DNA from: Porticoccaceae bacterium
GTDB lineage: Bacteria > Pseudomonadota > Gammaproteobacteria > Pseudomonadales > Porticoccaceae
Length of the DNA stretch: 39,180 nt
Assembly (NCBI GenBank): GCA_017858135.1
Contig: JAFMBY010000013.1
Coordinates: 1-39,180, forward strand
Direction: 5' to 3'
Under the pieces are notes generated by a model that searched no databases, was not told where the DNA came from, and was given only the letters and a program-made list of their open reading frames with translations. Of the stretch, positions 8,852 through 18,908 are shown in pieces (within the stretch, counting starts at the first letter, position 1; each line of letters starts with the position of its first letter). A program made the translations under genes and the position numbers.

Positions 8852-11641
8852 CTACTGATCCCAATCGATAACCACTTTTACCCGTGCTTCACTTGGAGCC
8901 TCTGGCGCTGGCTCGCCAAGTTTAAAGCGCAACCCCATCTCGGGAATATTAGCGCCACCAAACGGCAGCTTGGGGTTTTGATAGCGGTTGGGGCGCGCAT
9001 CGCTAAATTCACTGACCGCTGGGTAGGGGCTGGCACTCTGCTCGACTAGCTTATCGCCTTCGATGGCGTAGACAGAGGTTCCCTTCTCAAAAGCTTCCAG
9101 AGCAAAGGCTGCATCACCGGAGTGACGATTGCGCAACGCGCGATCATAGAGACGGTACTCGGTTTTGCCTTGACGAATGCGCAGATCAAATAGCGACGAG
9201 ACCCCTTTGTATTTCAGGCGCTCGGCGCCGGGCAACAGATCATTGATCAAGGTGTAACCGAACATGAGTTGACGACCATCCCAACTCAGTGACTCGATGG
9301 GTGGCAGACCATCCACCAGCGACTGGCTGCAGCGTTGACGATCTTCGGCAGTGACATCGCTGGCATAAAAAGCCGCACGGCGTTGATGACACATCACATC
9401 GACAAAGTTCTCATGCAGCCAAGGCTGGGCGGCTTCGTCAAACTGATAGAAGGTCCAGTCATCCTGCTGTTGATAGTACTGTTGAGGCACACCGGGCAGA
9501 TTAAATTCCTGCGGGTTGGCATCGACCAGTAATAAAAAGCCATTGCCGGGGCCAAACTGCGCCGGCTCATTTTGGCTCCACAGGTATTCACCATTGAAGT
9601 ACCAGGCGAGCACGCCAGGTCGGTAGTTGGCATTAAAGGCCTTCATCTCACCGTCTGTATCCTTAAAGAAGGAAAAGCCCGGTTTGGCGATGCTGGCATC
9701 ATAATTTTTTACCCGCTCAAAGCTGGCGTAAGGGTCGCGATATTCAAGCAGATAAAAATGCGGCACGGCGATGCGGTGATGGCCGCTGCTCAGGGTGAAG
9801 CCGTCACTGCTCCAGCCCTTGATAGCGCCAGTTTCAAAATCTTCGCGGTAGCCCACTGCATCGAAGATAATATTGTCGATCAGTGCACCATCTTCCACTG
9901 CCGCACCATCGGCAAAGTAGTGAAAGCGAATCGAAACCTGTTTGCCGCGATAGGCGTCGAGATCAAATTTCGCCGTGATCCACTGCGCGGTTTCGCAGGC
10001 ATCTACCGCGGCACTACCAACCCGATCTTCGGCCAGGACCTTGCTGGCTGAGGGGTCACAGCCGTCAGCAATTTCAACTTTGCCATCGCCGTCCATATCG
10101 CCTGAGCGACCACTAAAGCCGGGTAGCGACCCTTCGCCCTCGTGGCCTTTTTTCGACGGCATGGTACTCGCGGTATCCGCGGCATTGTCTTTATCGATCG
10201 GCAACAGACGCTGATACTCGCCGTCATCGGTTGCGGCTTCTATATAGAGGTAATCCCAGTCCGACTCAATTTTAAACCAGGTGTCAAAACTGAGTATTAG
10301 CGGCTGCTCGTCATCGCTTTGGCGCAGATCAAAGCTGCGGCTAAGAAAATGATTGAGGTCATTGCCTTGACCTGTATAGGCAGCGTACTGGCCCTGTTTG
10401 CTGGTCAAGGGTCCGAGGTGCAGTTCACGCATTTTTGGCGGCAGAATGATCATCGTTGCATCGCAGACGCCTTGACTGTTCTGAGTGCCGACCTTGTTCG
10501 ACCAGTCATTCATGGTTTTTAAGTACATCGAACTGCGCTTGTCGCCACCGAAAGCGGGCGGTCTGACGACGCAGGGATTGAGCCAGCCAAGCACCATTCG
10601 CGACCAGCTGCTGAGTTCCTGTGGCTCTGGTGAGGCGGTCGACGACATGGCCTCCCAGGAGGCCGTGGAGTTGTTGGTTGAGCGCGCGTAAATATCGGGG
10701 AGTCCCAGTGAATGACCGAACTCGTGAATAAAGGTCGATACCTCGGTGTACTCAGACTGCATATTGTAGTCATAGAGCCAGAGACCTTCCTCGACCTCAA
10801 ACCCACCGCGACCATTGGTCATGCCCTCGATAGCGGGCCCTTTGCCGAGGTCGCGATTGAGTGAGCCGCGATGAGGCCAGATGCGATCGGCACAGTCCTG
10901 CTCGGCAGTCGGCAGTGTATCAAATACGCTGCTGTCGGCATTGACAGTAAATTTCTCACCGAGTTTGTAGAGACCCTGGCACGAAGACTGGCCTTTGCCG
11001 GCGTAGACGATCACCAGGTGGTCGAGATAACCATCGGCCTCGGCGCGATTGCCATCGCCATCAAAGTCCTGCGGATCCCAGATATCGTAATCTTTCCACG
11101 GAAACTTGGGGTTGTCTCGGTAAGCGGCGCGCAGAGCATCGACCACGAGGTCATCGGTATGATTATCATTGCGCCAGCTGCCATCGGCATTTTGTAAGGG
11201 GCGACCGTAATGCGCCAGCGGCTTATCGACTTTGGCGATGGGCATGACATTGCCGGTGACGTTATAAGCGCCCTTGGACTGATGGCGGTAGTAGTGTGAC
11301 AGGGTGCCTGGTTTGGGGCGCTTGACGCTGCCGCCAAATAATAACTTTTGCAGATAGTTGCGGTTTTTGCTGGCGGGGTTTTTGTCATTGGCAAAGCGAT
11401 CGTAACCGAGCTCTGGGAATTCAACTGCGATCACTAATAGGCGATGCGGGCGATCGACTCCAGCCAGCACCGGTTTAATCGAATCACTCTTAATCTGAGG
11501 ACTGCCGAGTTTATCGAACTGCAGGGTCGCAAGATGATTAATCATTCGCTCTGCTTCAAGATCGATGGCCGCAAGCGGCGCTGACATAAATATTACCGCG
11601 AGGCAGATTGTCTTAATGAAAATAGAACGTTGAAATAGCAT
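8852..11641 (-). CDS. Secreted M6-family (immune inhibitor A-like) metalloprotease
   Basis: N-terminal signal-like segment; HEFGHSLGLPD zinc motif (HExxHxxGxxD); DFDGDGN and DMDGDGK calcium-binding-like loops; ALIDNIIFD segment. Confidence 0.88.
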   Translation of the reverse strand: MLFQRSIFIKTICLAVIFMSAPLAAIDLEAERMINHLATLQFDKLGSPQIKSDSIKPVLAGVDRPHRLLVIAVEFPELGYDRFANDKNPASKNRNYLQKLLFGGSVKRPKPGTLSHYYRHQSKGAYNVTGNVMPIAKVDKPLAHYGRPLQNADGSWRNDNHTDDLVVDALRAAYRDNPKFPWKDYDIWDPQDFDGDGNRAEADGYLDHLVIVYAGKGQSSCQGLYKLGEKFTVNADSSVFDTLPTAEQDCADRIWPHRGSLNRDLGKGPAIEGMTNGRGGFEVEEGLWLYDYNMQSEYTEVSTFIHEFGHSLGLPDIYARSTNNSTASWEAMSSTASPEPQELSSWSRMVLGWLNPCVVRPPAFGGDKRSSMYLKTMNDWSNKVGTQNSQGVCDATMIILPPKMRELHLGPLTSKQGQYAAYTGQGNDLNHFLSRSFDLRQSDDEQPLILSFDTWFKIESDWDYLYIEAATDDGEYQRLLPIDKDNAADTASTMPSKKGHEGEGSLPGFSGRSGDMDGDGKVEIADGCDPSASKVLAEDRVGSAAVDACETAQWITAKFDLDAYRGKQVSIRFHYFADGAAVEDGALIDNIIFDAVGYREDFETGAIKGWSSDGFTLSSGHHRIAVPHFYLLEYRDPYASFERVKNYDASIAKPGFSFFKDTDGEMKAFNANYRPGVLAWYFNGEYLWSQNEPAQFGPGNGFLLLVDANPQEFNLPGVPQQYYQQQDDWTFYQFDEAAQPWLHENFVDVMCHQRRAAFYASDVTAEDRQRCSQSLVDGLPPIESLSWDGRQLMFGYTLINDLLPGAERLKYKGVSSLFDLRIRQGKTEYRLYDRALRNRHSGDAAFALEAFEKGTSVYAIEGDKLVEQSASPYPAVSEFSDARPNRYQNPKLPFGGANIPEMGLRFKLGEPAPEAPSEARVKVVIDWDQ

Positions 11642-11735
11642 TTGTTTCTCCTGACGGGGTCTGGAAATTGTTATTATGCGCGGCGCAAGTTTATGTGACG
11701 ATTATGCACCCCTTTGCCTCACAATAGGATCTTAA

Positions 11736-13565
11736 ATGTTCGGTTTTTTTGAGCGTCTGGTGAACCCGTTTCCGGGTTCTTCACCCCAGCAACCGCCCCG
11801 CGGAATCTACGACTTCTGCCGCTATTATACCCGTGGTATGGAGCGCTGGTTGCTGCTGATGGCAACGTTGACAGCGATCACCGCGATTTCGGAGGCGATG
11901 CTATTTGGCATTCTCGGTCAGGTGGTCGACTGGCTGACGAGCAGTCAACCCGACACCTTCTTTGCCGATAACTGGCCGACCCTGTTAGCCATGAGTGTGT
12001 TTATGCTGGTGGTGATTCCGCTGGCCAACGCCGCGCGTTCGCTGGTCGTGCACCAGACGTTGATGGGCAACTTACCAATGTCTGTGCGCTGGCAGACGCA
12101 TCGCTACCTGTTAAATCAAAGCTATGGCTTTTTTCAGAATGAATTTAGCGGACGCATTGCCACCAAGGTGATGCAGACCTCGCTGGCCGTTCGTGACACG
12201 GTGATGAAGCTGCTCGATGTCATCCTGTTTGTGATTATCTATCTGGTCACTGCGCTAATTCTGGTCGCCACTGCCGACCCGCGTCTGTGTCTGCCACTGC
12301 TGATCTGGTTGTTGGCCTATATCGCCGTACAGCGCTACTTTGTGCCGCGGATGAAAAATATCGCTATGGTGCAAGCCGATGCCCGCTCGCTGATGACGGG
12401 CCGTATTGTCGACAGTTACACCAATATCGTCACGCTGAAACTGTTTTCTCATAGCTCTCGTGAATCTGCCTACGTAAAAGAGGGCATGAGCGAATTTCTC
12501 AACACAGTGCACCCGCAGATGCGCTTGGTGACTAAGCTCAATATTACGCTGTGGACGCTGAATATGTTTTTGGTGTTCAGCACTGCGGCACTGGGTATCT
12601 ACCTCTGGGTACATGGCGCTATTACGCCTGGAGCCATTGCCATTGTGATGAGTTTGGCGATCCGCCTGACTGGTATGTCGCACTGGATTATGTGGGAGAT
12701 CAGCAGCCTTTTTGAAAATATCGGCACTGTTCAGGACGGCATCAATACAATCTCGATTCCTCAGACCATCACTGATAATGACTCGGTTACAGAGCTACAG
12801 GTCGAGCGCGGAGAGATTCAATTTAAGGACGTCAATTTCGCCTATAACGACGATGAAATGGTCTTTAATAATCTTAATCTGACCATTGCTGCGGGCGAGA
12901 AGGTCGGTATTGTCGGTCGCAGTGGAGCCGGTAAATCAAGTCTGGTAAATCTATTATTGCGTTTCTTTGATACCCAGAGTGGCACGTTGAGCATTGATCG
13001 GCAGGAGCTGCGCAATGTCTCGCAGGACAGCTTGAGGCGCAATATTGCCATGGTCACTCAGGATACCTCGCTGCTGCACCGGTCGGTGCGCGAGAACATT
13101 ATGTTTGGCCGCCCCGATGCCACCGAAGAGCAGATGATTGACGCTGCCAAGCAGGCTCAAGCGCATGAGTTTATTCTCAGTCTGCGCGACAACACCGGAC
13201 GGCGTGGATATGACGCCCATGTTGGTGAACGTGGTGTTACCCTCTCCGGCGGTCAGCGTCAGCGCGTCGCCATTGCTCGGGTACTGTTAAAAGACGCGCC
13301 GATTCTGGTGCTCGATGAAGCCACCTCAGCACTGGATTCCGAAGTTGAAGCGACTATTCAACAGAGTCTCAATCAGCTTATGCAGGGTAAAACCGTGATT
13401 GCGATTGCCCATCGCCTCTCCACTATTGCGGCAATGGATAAACTAATTGTGTTTGATCAGGGGGTGATCGTTGAGCAGGGCACGCACCAACAACTGCTTG
13501 CCGCAAACGGGCTCTACGCCAATCTCTGGAGTCACCAGTCCGGTGGCTTTCTCGGTCTTGAATAA
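11736..13565 (+). CDS. ABC transporter, fused permease/ATP-binding (multidrug/lipid exporter type)
   Basis: Multiple TM segments, Walker A GRSGAGKSS, signature LSGGQRQRVAIARVLL, Walker B ILVLDEATSALD. Confidence 0.94.
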   Translation: MFGFFERLVNPFPGSSPQQPPRGIYDFCRYYTRGMERWLLLMATLTAITAISEAMLFGILGQVVDWLTSSQPDTFFADNWPTLLAMSVFMLVVIPLANAARSLVVHQTLMGNLPMSVRWQTHRYLLNQSYGFFQNEFSGRIATKVMQTSLAVRDTVMKLLDVILFVIIYLVTALILVATADPRLCLPLLIWLLAYIAVQRYFVPRMKNIAMVQADARSLMTGRIVDSYTNIVTLKLFSHSSRESAYVKEGMSEFLNTVHPQMRLVTKLNITLWTLNMFLVFSTAALGIYLWVHGAITPGAIAIVMSLAIRLTGMSHWIMWEISSLFENIGTVQDGINTISIPQTITDNDSVTELQVERGEIQFKDVNFAYNDDEMVFNNLNLTIAAGEKVGIVGRSGAGKSSLVNLLLRFFDTQSGTLSIDRQELRNVSQDSLRRNIAMVTQDTSLLHRSVRENIMFGRPDATEEQMIDAAKQAQAHEFILSLRDNTGRRGYDAHVGERGVTLSGGQRQRVAIARVLLKDAPILVLDEATSALDSEVEATIQQSLNQLMQGKTVIAIAHRLSTIAAMDKLIVFDQGVIVEQGTHQQLLAANGLYANLWSHQSGGFLGLE

Positions 13566-13586
13566 TTCACTGGTAATAACCACTCT

Positions 13587-15521
13587 ATGATTACATTAAC
13601 TGACATTGAACTGCGTCGCGGCACCAAAGTACTGCTGGAAAATGCCGAACTGGTCGTTCATCCGGGGCAGCATATCGGCATTATCGGCGCCAACGGCAGC
13701 GGTAAGTCGAGCCTGTTCAAGCTGTTGATGGGGCAAATCAGTGCCGATGCCGGAGAGCTTTTTATTCCCTCAGACTGGCGCATCGCGCACATGGCTCAAG
13801 AATTGGCCAACTCGGAGGGCACTGCCGTGGACTTCGTGCTCGATGGCGACCCGCAGATTCGCACGATTGAACGAGCGATCGAAAAAGCGCTATTGGATGA
13901 CGATCACAATCGCCTGGCGCTCGAATATGAAAAAATGGACAGCGCTAATGGTTTTGACGCTCATTATCGTGCCGAGCAATTATTGCATGGTTTGGGATTT
14001 GCCCAGTCGGAACTGGAACGTCCGGTCAACAGTTTTTCTGGCGGCTGGCGCATTCGCCTCAATCTTGCTCAGGCACTGATGAGTCCGTCTGATTTGATGC
14101 TCCTTGATGAGCCAACTAACCACCTCGATTTGGATGCAACACTGTGGCTGGAACAGTGGTTGAAAAGCTATTCCGGCACATTGTTAATTATTTCTCACGA
14201 TCGCGATTTTATCGACAATGTTGTCGATCGAATTGTCCATGTCGAGCATTGCAAGACCAATGCCTACAAAGGCAATTACTCAACCTTTGAACGTGTGCGC
14301 GGTGAGCGTCTCGCATTGCAGCAAGCGAGTTTTGAAAAACAGCAAAAACGTCGCAAAGAAGTTGAAGCCTTTATTACTCGCTTTAAAGCCAAAGCATCGA
14401 AAGCCAAGCAGGCGCAAAGTCGGGTCAAAGAACTGGCGCGCATGGAAGAGATTGCACCGGCTCATATCGACTCGCCGTTTTACTTTAGTTTTGCATCGGG
14501 AAAAAAAGCTCACAGTGCATTGGCGAATTTAAGTCAGGCCAATTTAGGTTATGACAATCAAACTATTTTGTCGCAGGTGAATTTTGATCTGCAACCGGGA
14601 ACACGAATTGGATTATTGGGGCCAAACGGTGCGGGAAAATCGACACTAATTTCTAGCCTGACTGGCGACTTGGATCTGGTGAATGGCGAAAGAGTTTACG
14701 GTGAAAATGTAAAAATTGGTTATTTCGCGCAACATCAACTGGAAGTTTTAGATTTGCAGGCCAGTGCCTTTTTGCATTTACAGCGCATCAGTCCAAAATC
14801 AACTGATCAGGAGTTGCGTAATTTTTTAGGCGGATTCGATTTTCATGGTGATAAAGCGCTGGAGCCAATCAAGTCATTTTCTGGTGGTGAAAAAGCTCGC
14901 GTGGCTCTAGCCTTAATTGTCTGGCAAAAACCCAACCTATTATTGCTCGATGAACCGACCAACCATTTGGATCTGGAAATGCGCCATGCATTGACTCTGG
15001 CGCTACAGGGCTATGAAGGCGCGCTGGTGGTGATCTCTCACGACCGCCATCTGCTGCGCAACACGGTCGATGAGTTTTATTTGGTAGCAGATGGCAGCGT
15101 TAAAGAATTCGAGGGCGATCTGAAAGATTATCAGCAGTGGTTGAAAAATTATAATCGAGTGCCGACCAGTTCTGCGCAGCAAAAAGAAGAAATGCTAGAG
15201 CCGGTAGTTGCAGAAGTGACTGTGGTAGAAGGGCTTAGTGCGGCTGAAAAAAAATTACAGCGCCAACAGGCTGCCGATGCGCGTAAAAAACTCGCACCGT
15301 TAACCAAAAAATTATCTCAGTTAGAGATCAAAATTGAAAAATGCCAGGTGCAGTTGGGTGCCGTAGACCACCGCCTTACTGATAGCGAACTTTACACAGA
15401 CGCGAATAAAATTTTATTAAAAGAGCAGCTTGCGCTGCAAGTCGAGATTAAAAAAGCAATCAGTGAAAATGAAGAGCAGTGGTTCGATATTCAACAGCAA
15501 ATTGAGCAGTTCAACGTCTGA
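13587..15521 (+). CDS. ABC-F family ATPase, YheS-like
   Basis: Two ABC domains (GANGSGKSS, GPNGAGKST; LLDEPTNHLDLD twice), no TM segments, N-terminus MITLTDIELRRGTKVLLENAELVVHPGQ. Confidence 0.93.
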   Translation: MITLTDIELRRGTKVLLENAELVVHPGQHIGIIGANGSGKSSLFKLLMGQISADAGELFIPSDWRIAHMAQELANSEGTAVDFVLDGDPQIRTIERAIEKALLDDDHNRLALEYEKMDSANGFDAHYRAEQLLHGLGFAQSELERPVNSFSGGWRIRLNLAQALMSPSDLMLLDEPTNHLDLDATLWLEQWLKSYSGTLLIISHDRDFIDNVVDRIVHVEHCKTNAYKGNYSTFERVRGERLALQQASFEKQQKRRKEVEAFITRFKAKASKAKQAQSRVKELARMEEIAPAHIDSPFYFSFASGKKAHSALANLSQANLGYDNQTILSQVNFDLQPGTRIGLLGPNGAGKSTLISSLTGDLDLVNGERVYGENVKIGYFAQHQLEVLDLQASAFLHLQRISPKSTDQELRNFLGGFDFHGDKALEPIKSFSGGEKARVALALIVWQKPNLLLLDEPTNHLDLEMRHALTLALQGYEGALVVISHDRHLLRNTVDEFYLVADGSVKEFEGDLKDYQQWLKNYNRVPTSSAQQKEEMLEPVVAEVTVVEGLSAAEKKLQRQQAADARKKLAPLTKKLSQLEIKIEKCQVQLGAVDHRLTDSELYTDANKILLKEQLALQVEIKKAISENEEQWFDIQQQIEQFNV

Positions 15522-15636
15522 TTTGAAAGCATGTTTTTGTGTCGCATGTCTACTAAAGCCGACGATATAAACTGGATGAATTGAAATTATCTTGATAGAG
15601 TGATCAGCCGTGTAAAATTATTGATTGGTATTTTCC

Positions 15637-16155
15637 ATGTTTAATTTTAAAAAAGACGCTGAAGCAAGCCATCCCACATCAGGTAAACCGTCTGATGGTT
15701 TAGACGAAGTGACGAATAAAGATTCGATCTCGACAGGAGGGTTAGCCATGATCGGTTCCAAGGTTGTTATTGAAGGTCAAATAACTAGCGGCGAAGATCT
15801 GCTGATTGAAGGTAATGTGTCCGGCACAATTATGGCTGTGGATCATGAAGTGATTGTGGGTCAATCCGGCGTGTTAAAGGCAAATATTGCCGCCAAAACC
15901 GTGCGCATTGATGGTCAGGTCGATGGTGATGTGTCCGGTGGTGAAAAAGTCATTATTTCCAAAACTGGCCATGTCCTTGGCAATATAGATGCTCCTCGCG
16001 TGACGCTGGAAGATGGCGCCAAGTTTAAAGGCAGTATCGAAATGGATCCGGGCGACCAGAACATAGTCGAGTCGCCGATCAAGGGGCTTGTCCGTCGTAG
16101 TGGTGAGTTGCTGACGACCGACGGTGATTCAGTAGAAAAATCGAAAGCGTCCTGA
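15637..16155 (+). CDS. Bactofilin (polymer-forming cytoskeletal protein); ATG 15637 preferred
   Basis: Repetitive beta-helix core IGSKVVIEGQITSGEDLLIEGNVSGTI...KTVRIDGQVDGDVSGGEKVIISKTGHVLGNI. Confidence 0.92.
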   Translation: MFNFKKDAEASHPTSGKPSDGLDEVTNKDSISTGGLAMIGSKVVIEGQITSGEDLLIEGNVSGTIMAVDHEVIVGQSGVLKANIAAKTVRIDGQVDGDVSGGEKVIISKTGHVLGNIDAPRVTLEDGAKFKGSIEMDPGDQNIVESPIKGLVRRSGELLTTDGDSVEKSKAS

Positions 16156-16231
16156 TCTAGATCGTTTGATATTAGGCCCTGCGTACAGATTTTTGGCTTA
16201 TAGCTTGGTAGAGGTGGGAGGAGAGATCTGA

Positions 16232-16873
16232 ATGATTACTGCCGCAAAAAGTCAGGGCTATAGCCAGTACACAGAGCTGAGTAGTAATCTTGCAGCAATG
16301 GTTTGTCAGCCTGTTCAGGGTGACAAGCAGCTGGTGGTGCTTGACGTTGGGTTGGCAACGGCGGGAACCGTAGACTGGTTTAGCCAGTTTAAAAGCAAGT
16401 TAGTGTTTCTCGACCTCTACTCCGAGTCGTTTATCTCGGAGATCAGTGACAACCTCAGTCACGATGAGTTGGTCGCCCAATTTAGGCAGGCACTTGGCCT
16501 CGATTTGGATACTGTTATCGACGTCTGCCTGTTCTGGGATTTCTTTAATTATCTTGATATTGCACTTCTCAAGGCCTTTGCCGAGGCCCTCGAACCACAT
16601 ATTGCCAGTCACACACGTGGTTATGGTCTCGGCGTCCTCAATGCTCGCAGTCAACTGCCAAATGCCTCCTATGGTTTGCTGGGTGCCGATAAATTAAGCC
16701 AATGTCTGCGCAGCGGTGAGCAGAAGCCCATTTTTTCCTATTCTCAGCGTGATCTAGACAGCTTGTTAAAGTGTTTTGAAATCGACAAGAGTCGGCTGAT
16801 GTCAGATGGTCGAGTGGAATATATTATGGCCCGACGCAGCGATGCGCGCCGGGTTAAAAAAGCCATTTTCTAA
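16232..16873 (+). CDS. Uncharacterised protein with methyltransferase/Rossmann-like pattern, downstream of bactofilin
   Basis: Complete ORF with SD (GGGAGGAGAG) before ATG; strand pattern LVVLDVG, LVFLDLY, DVCLFWDFFNYLD, YGLGVLNA, VEYIMARR. No confident family. Confidence 0.8.
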   Translation: MITAAKSQGYSQYTELSSNLAAMVCQPVQGDKQLVVLDVGLATAGTVDWFSQFKSKLVFLDLYSESFISEISDNLSHDELVAQFRQALGLDLDTVIDVCLFWDFFNYLDIALLKAFAEALEPHIASHTRGYGLGVLNARSQLPNASYGLLGADKLSQCLRSGEQKPIFSYSQRDLDSLLKCFEIDKSRLMSDGRVEYIMARRSDARRVKKAIF

Positions 16874-16982
16874 GCGCCAGCCAGAACTTATTTGGTTACA
16901 CTAAGCGCTTTGCGTGCCGCGGTTCAGCGGTCGATCAACATAATAAAAACAATCGCTTAAAAAGCAGCGGTGGGGGAGACGT

Positions 16983-17699
16983 ATGAAGCAGGCAATTATT
17001 GTTGGCGCCAGTTCCGGGCTTGGTTGGGAGTTGGCCGTGCAGTTGGCGGACAAAGGTTATCAAGTCGGTGTGATGGGGCGCCGTGAAGGCCTGTTGAATG
17101 AGTTAGTGGAAAAACTGCCGGGCACCCATTTTGTGCAGGCTACAGATGTTAGTCAGGCGGAACAGTCGCAGATTGAACTGGAAGCTCTGATTGCCCGCAT
17201 GGGCGATGTCGAGCTTATTGTCTTGAGTTCCGGTGTTGGCCTTTTTGAGCAGAAGCTTGAGTGGGCGGCTGAGCGCGAAATGATCGACGTCAATGTGCGC
17301 GGCTTTGCTGCCCTATCGATTGTTGCTATGGAACACTTTTCCCAGCGCGGAGCAGGTCATTTGGCCGGTATCTCATCGGTTGCCGCGCATATTTTTGGCG
17401 CCAAGACCCTCACCTATCATGCCACCAAAGCCTTTGTTTCAAACTATCTCGCCGGTATGCGTCAGCGTGCGATCCGCAGCGGACTGCCGATTACAATTAC
17501 TACTATTGAGCCTGGCTTTGTGAAAACGCCGATGGTCCATGGCAACCCGATGTGGATGGCGCCAGTGGAAAAGGGCGTTGCCCAGATGGTCACAGGCTTA
17601 CTGAAAAAGAAAAACCATATCTTTATCACCAAGCGCTGGCGCTATGTGGCGTTTGTGGCCGACCTCATGCCGCAGTGGTTGCTGCGTAAATTGGTCTAA
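16983..17699 (+). CDS. Short-chain dehydrogenase/reductase
   Basis: IIVGASSGLGWELAVQL (TGxxxGxG-like), SSGVGLF, ISS...YHATKAF catalytic segment. Confidence 0.93.
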   Translation: MKQAIIVGASSGLGWELAVQLADKGYQVGVMGRREGLLNELVEKLPGTHFVQATDVSQAEQSQIELEALIARMGDVELIVLSSGVGLFEQKLEWAAEREMIDVNVRGFAALSIVAMEHFSQRGAGHLAGISSVAAHIFGAKTLTYHATKAFVSNYLAGMRQRAIRSGLPITITTIEPGFVKTPMVHGNPMWMAPVEKGVAQMVTGLLKKKNHIFITKRWRYVAFVADLMPQWLLRKLV

Positions 17700-17733
17700 G
17701 CTGCTTTTCTAACGTAAACAGTTAAAACGAATT

Positions 17734-18438
17734 ATGCGAGCCAAGTCACGAGCACTCAAAATTGCCACCCTGCGCGGCGTAATAGATATGTTGCCGCTGA
17801 GTCTGGCGGTGTTGCCCTGGGGTATCCTGTTTGGCTCCCTGGCGGTGCAGCGCGGTTTTAGCTGGCTCGAAGCACAGATGTTCTCGGCGATTATTTTTGG
17901 TGGTGCGGTGCAGATTGTGACCATTGAATTAATCGCCGATAACAGCTCATTGCTGACAGTATTATTAACCGCCTTTATTATCAGCTCGCGGCACTTTCTC
18001 TATGGCCTGTCGCTGCGTGAACGTCTCAGCCCACAGCCGCTGCGCTGGCGTATCACCCTTGGGTTTTTGCTGACCGATGAGTTATTTGCCCTATCGGGTC
18101 ATCGCCGCGCCTATCTCGGCAAACTGCGCCTCTGCTATGCACTGGCTGCCGGCGGCAGTTTTTATCTGGCCTGGAATCTGTGGACCTTTATCGGCATTGT
18201 TGCCGGAGCCTCGCTGCCCGACCTGACCAATCTGGGGCTCGATTTTGCCATTGCTGCCACCTTTATCGCGCTCGTCGTTCCCGGTATTAAATCATTGGCG
18301 ACGCTGGCAGCTGTGTTAACCGCCGCGACGGCTTCGGTCTGGTTCACGCTGTGGCATTTTGAGTTGGGACTGATCTGCGCTGCGCTGCTGGCAATGATGG
18401 TCGGTTTCTGTGTCAGTAAGTTAGGGGCCGCAGTATGA
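17734..18438 (+). CDS. azlC: AzlC family branched-chain amino acid exporter subunit
   Basis: LSLAVLPWGILFGSLAVQRGFSWLEAQMFSAIIFGGAVQIVTIEL; followed by AzlD. Confidence 0.9.
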   Translation: MRAKSRALKIATLRGVIDMLPLSLAVLPWGILFGSLAVQRGFSWLEAQMFSAIIFGGAVQIVTIELIADNSSLLTVLLTAFIISSRHFLYGLSLRERLSPQPLRWRITLGFLLTDELFALSGHRRAYLGKLRLCYALAAGGSFYLAWNLWTFIGIVAGASLPDLTNLGLDFAIAATFIALVVPGIKSLATLAAVLTAATASVWFTLWHFELGLICAALLAMMVGFCVSKLGAAV

Positions 18439-18746
18439 CAGTGCTAACCATCTTACTGCTGGCCTGCGTCACCTTTGCCACCCGCTATTTGTTCCTTGAG
18501 GGTAGGCTGCCCGTTCGGCTTGGGCCCAATTTGCGTTTGCTATTGAGTTACAGCGGACCCTCGGTATTGGCCGCTATTCTGGCGCCGATTCTGTTTGTGC
18601 GCAGCGATCAACTCTACCTGAGTATGTCCAACCCTTATCTCTGGGGTGCGGCCGCTGCTATTACTGCGGCCTATAAAACCGCCAATATTTATTGGACGGT
18701 TGGCGCTGGCATGCTAGTCTTTATTGGAGCCGGTCAGCTGTTCTGA
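18435..18746 (+). CDS. azlD: AzlD domain protein
   Basis: About 100-aa membrane protein ATRYLFLEGRLPVRLGPNLRLLLSYSGPSVLAAILAPILF; 4-nt overlap with azlC. Confidence 0.88.
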   Translation: MTVLTILLLACVTFATRYLFLEGRLPVRLGPNLRLLLSYSGPSVLAAILAPILFVRSDQLYLSMSNPYLWGAAAAITAAYKTANIYWTVGAGMLVFIGAGQLF

Positions 18747-18908
18747 TGTGTAACGCGAGTGAGAACGCTGCGGTCATTAAAATTTCACCTTTTGTCACCA
18801 GAGTCACCCCTTCAAGGCGCACAATAAATCATACTGAATCTCAGTGAAGGCTATTTAATGTTAATGGCTTAAGGTACTCGTTAAAAAAGGTAGAGAGAGA
18901 CTTCGAAT

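Noticed and set aside
9572-10051. Plus-strand ORFs (9572-10051, 10871-11197 and others) inside the M6 protease region
   Set aside because: Antisense to one long ORF with clear protease motifs; no domain signals.
11642-11735. Specific promoter boxes in the divergent M6 protease/ABC transporter spacer
   Set aside because: Several weak AT-rich candidates, none convincing without transcription-start data.
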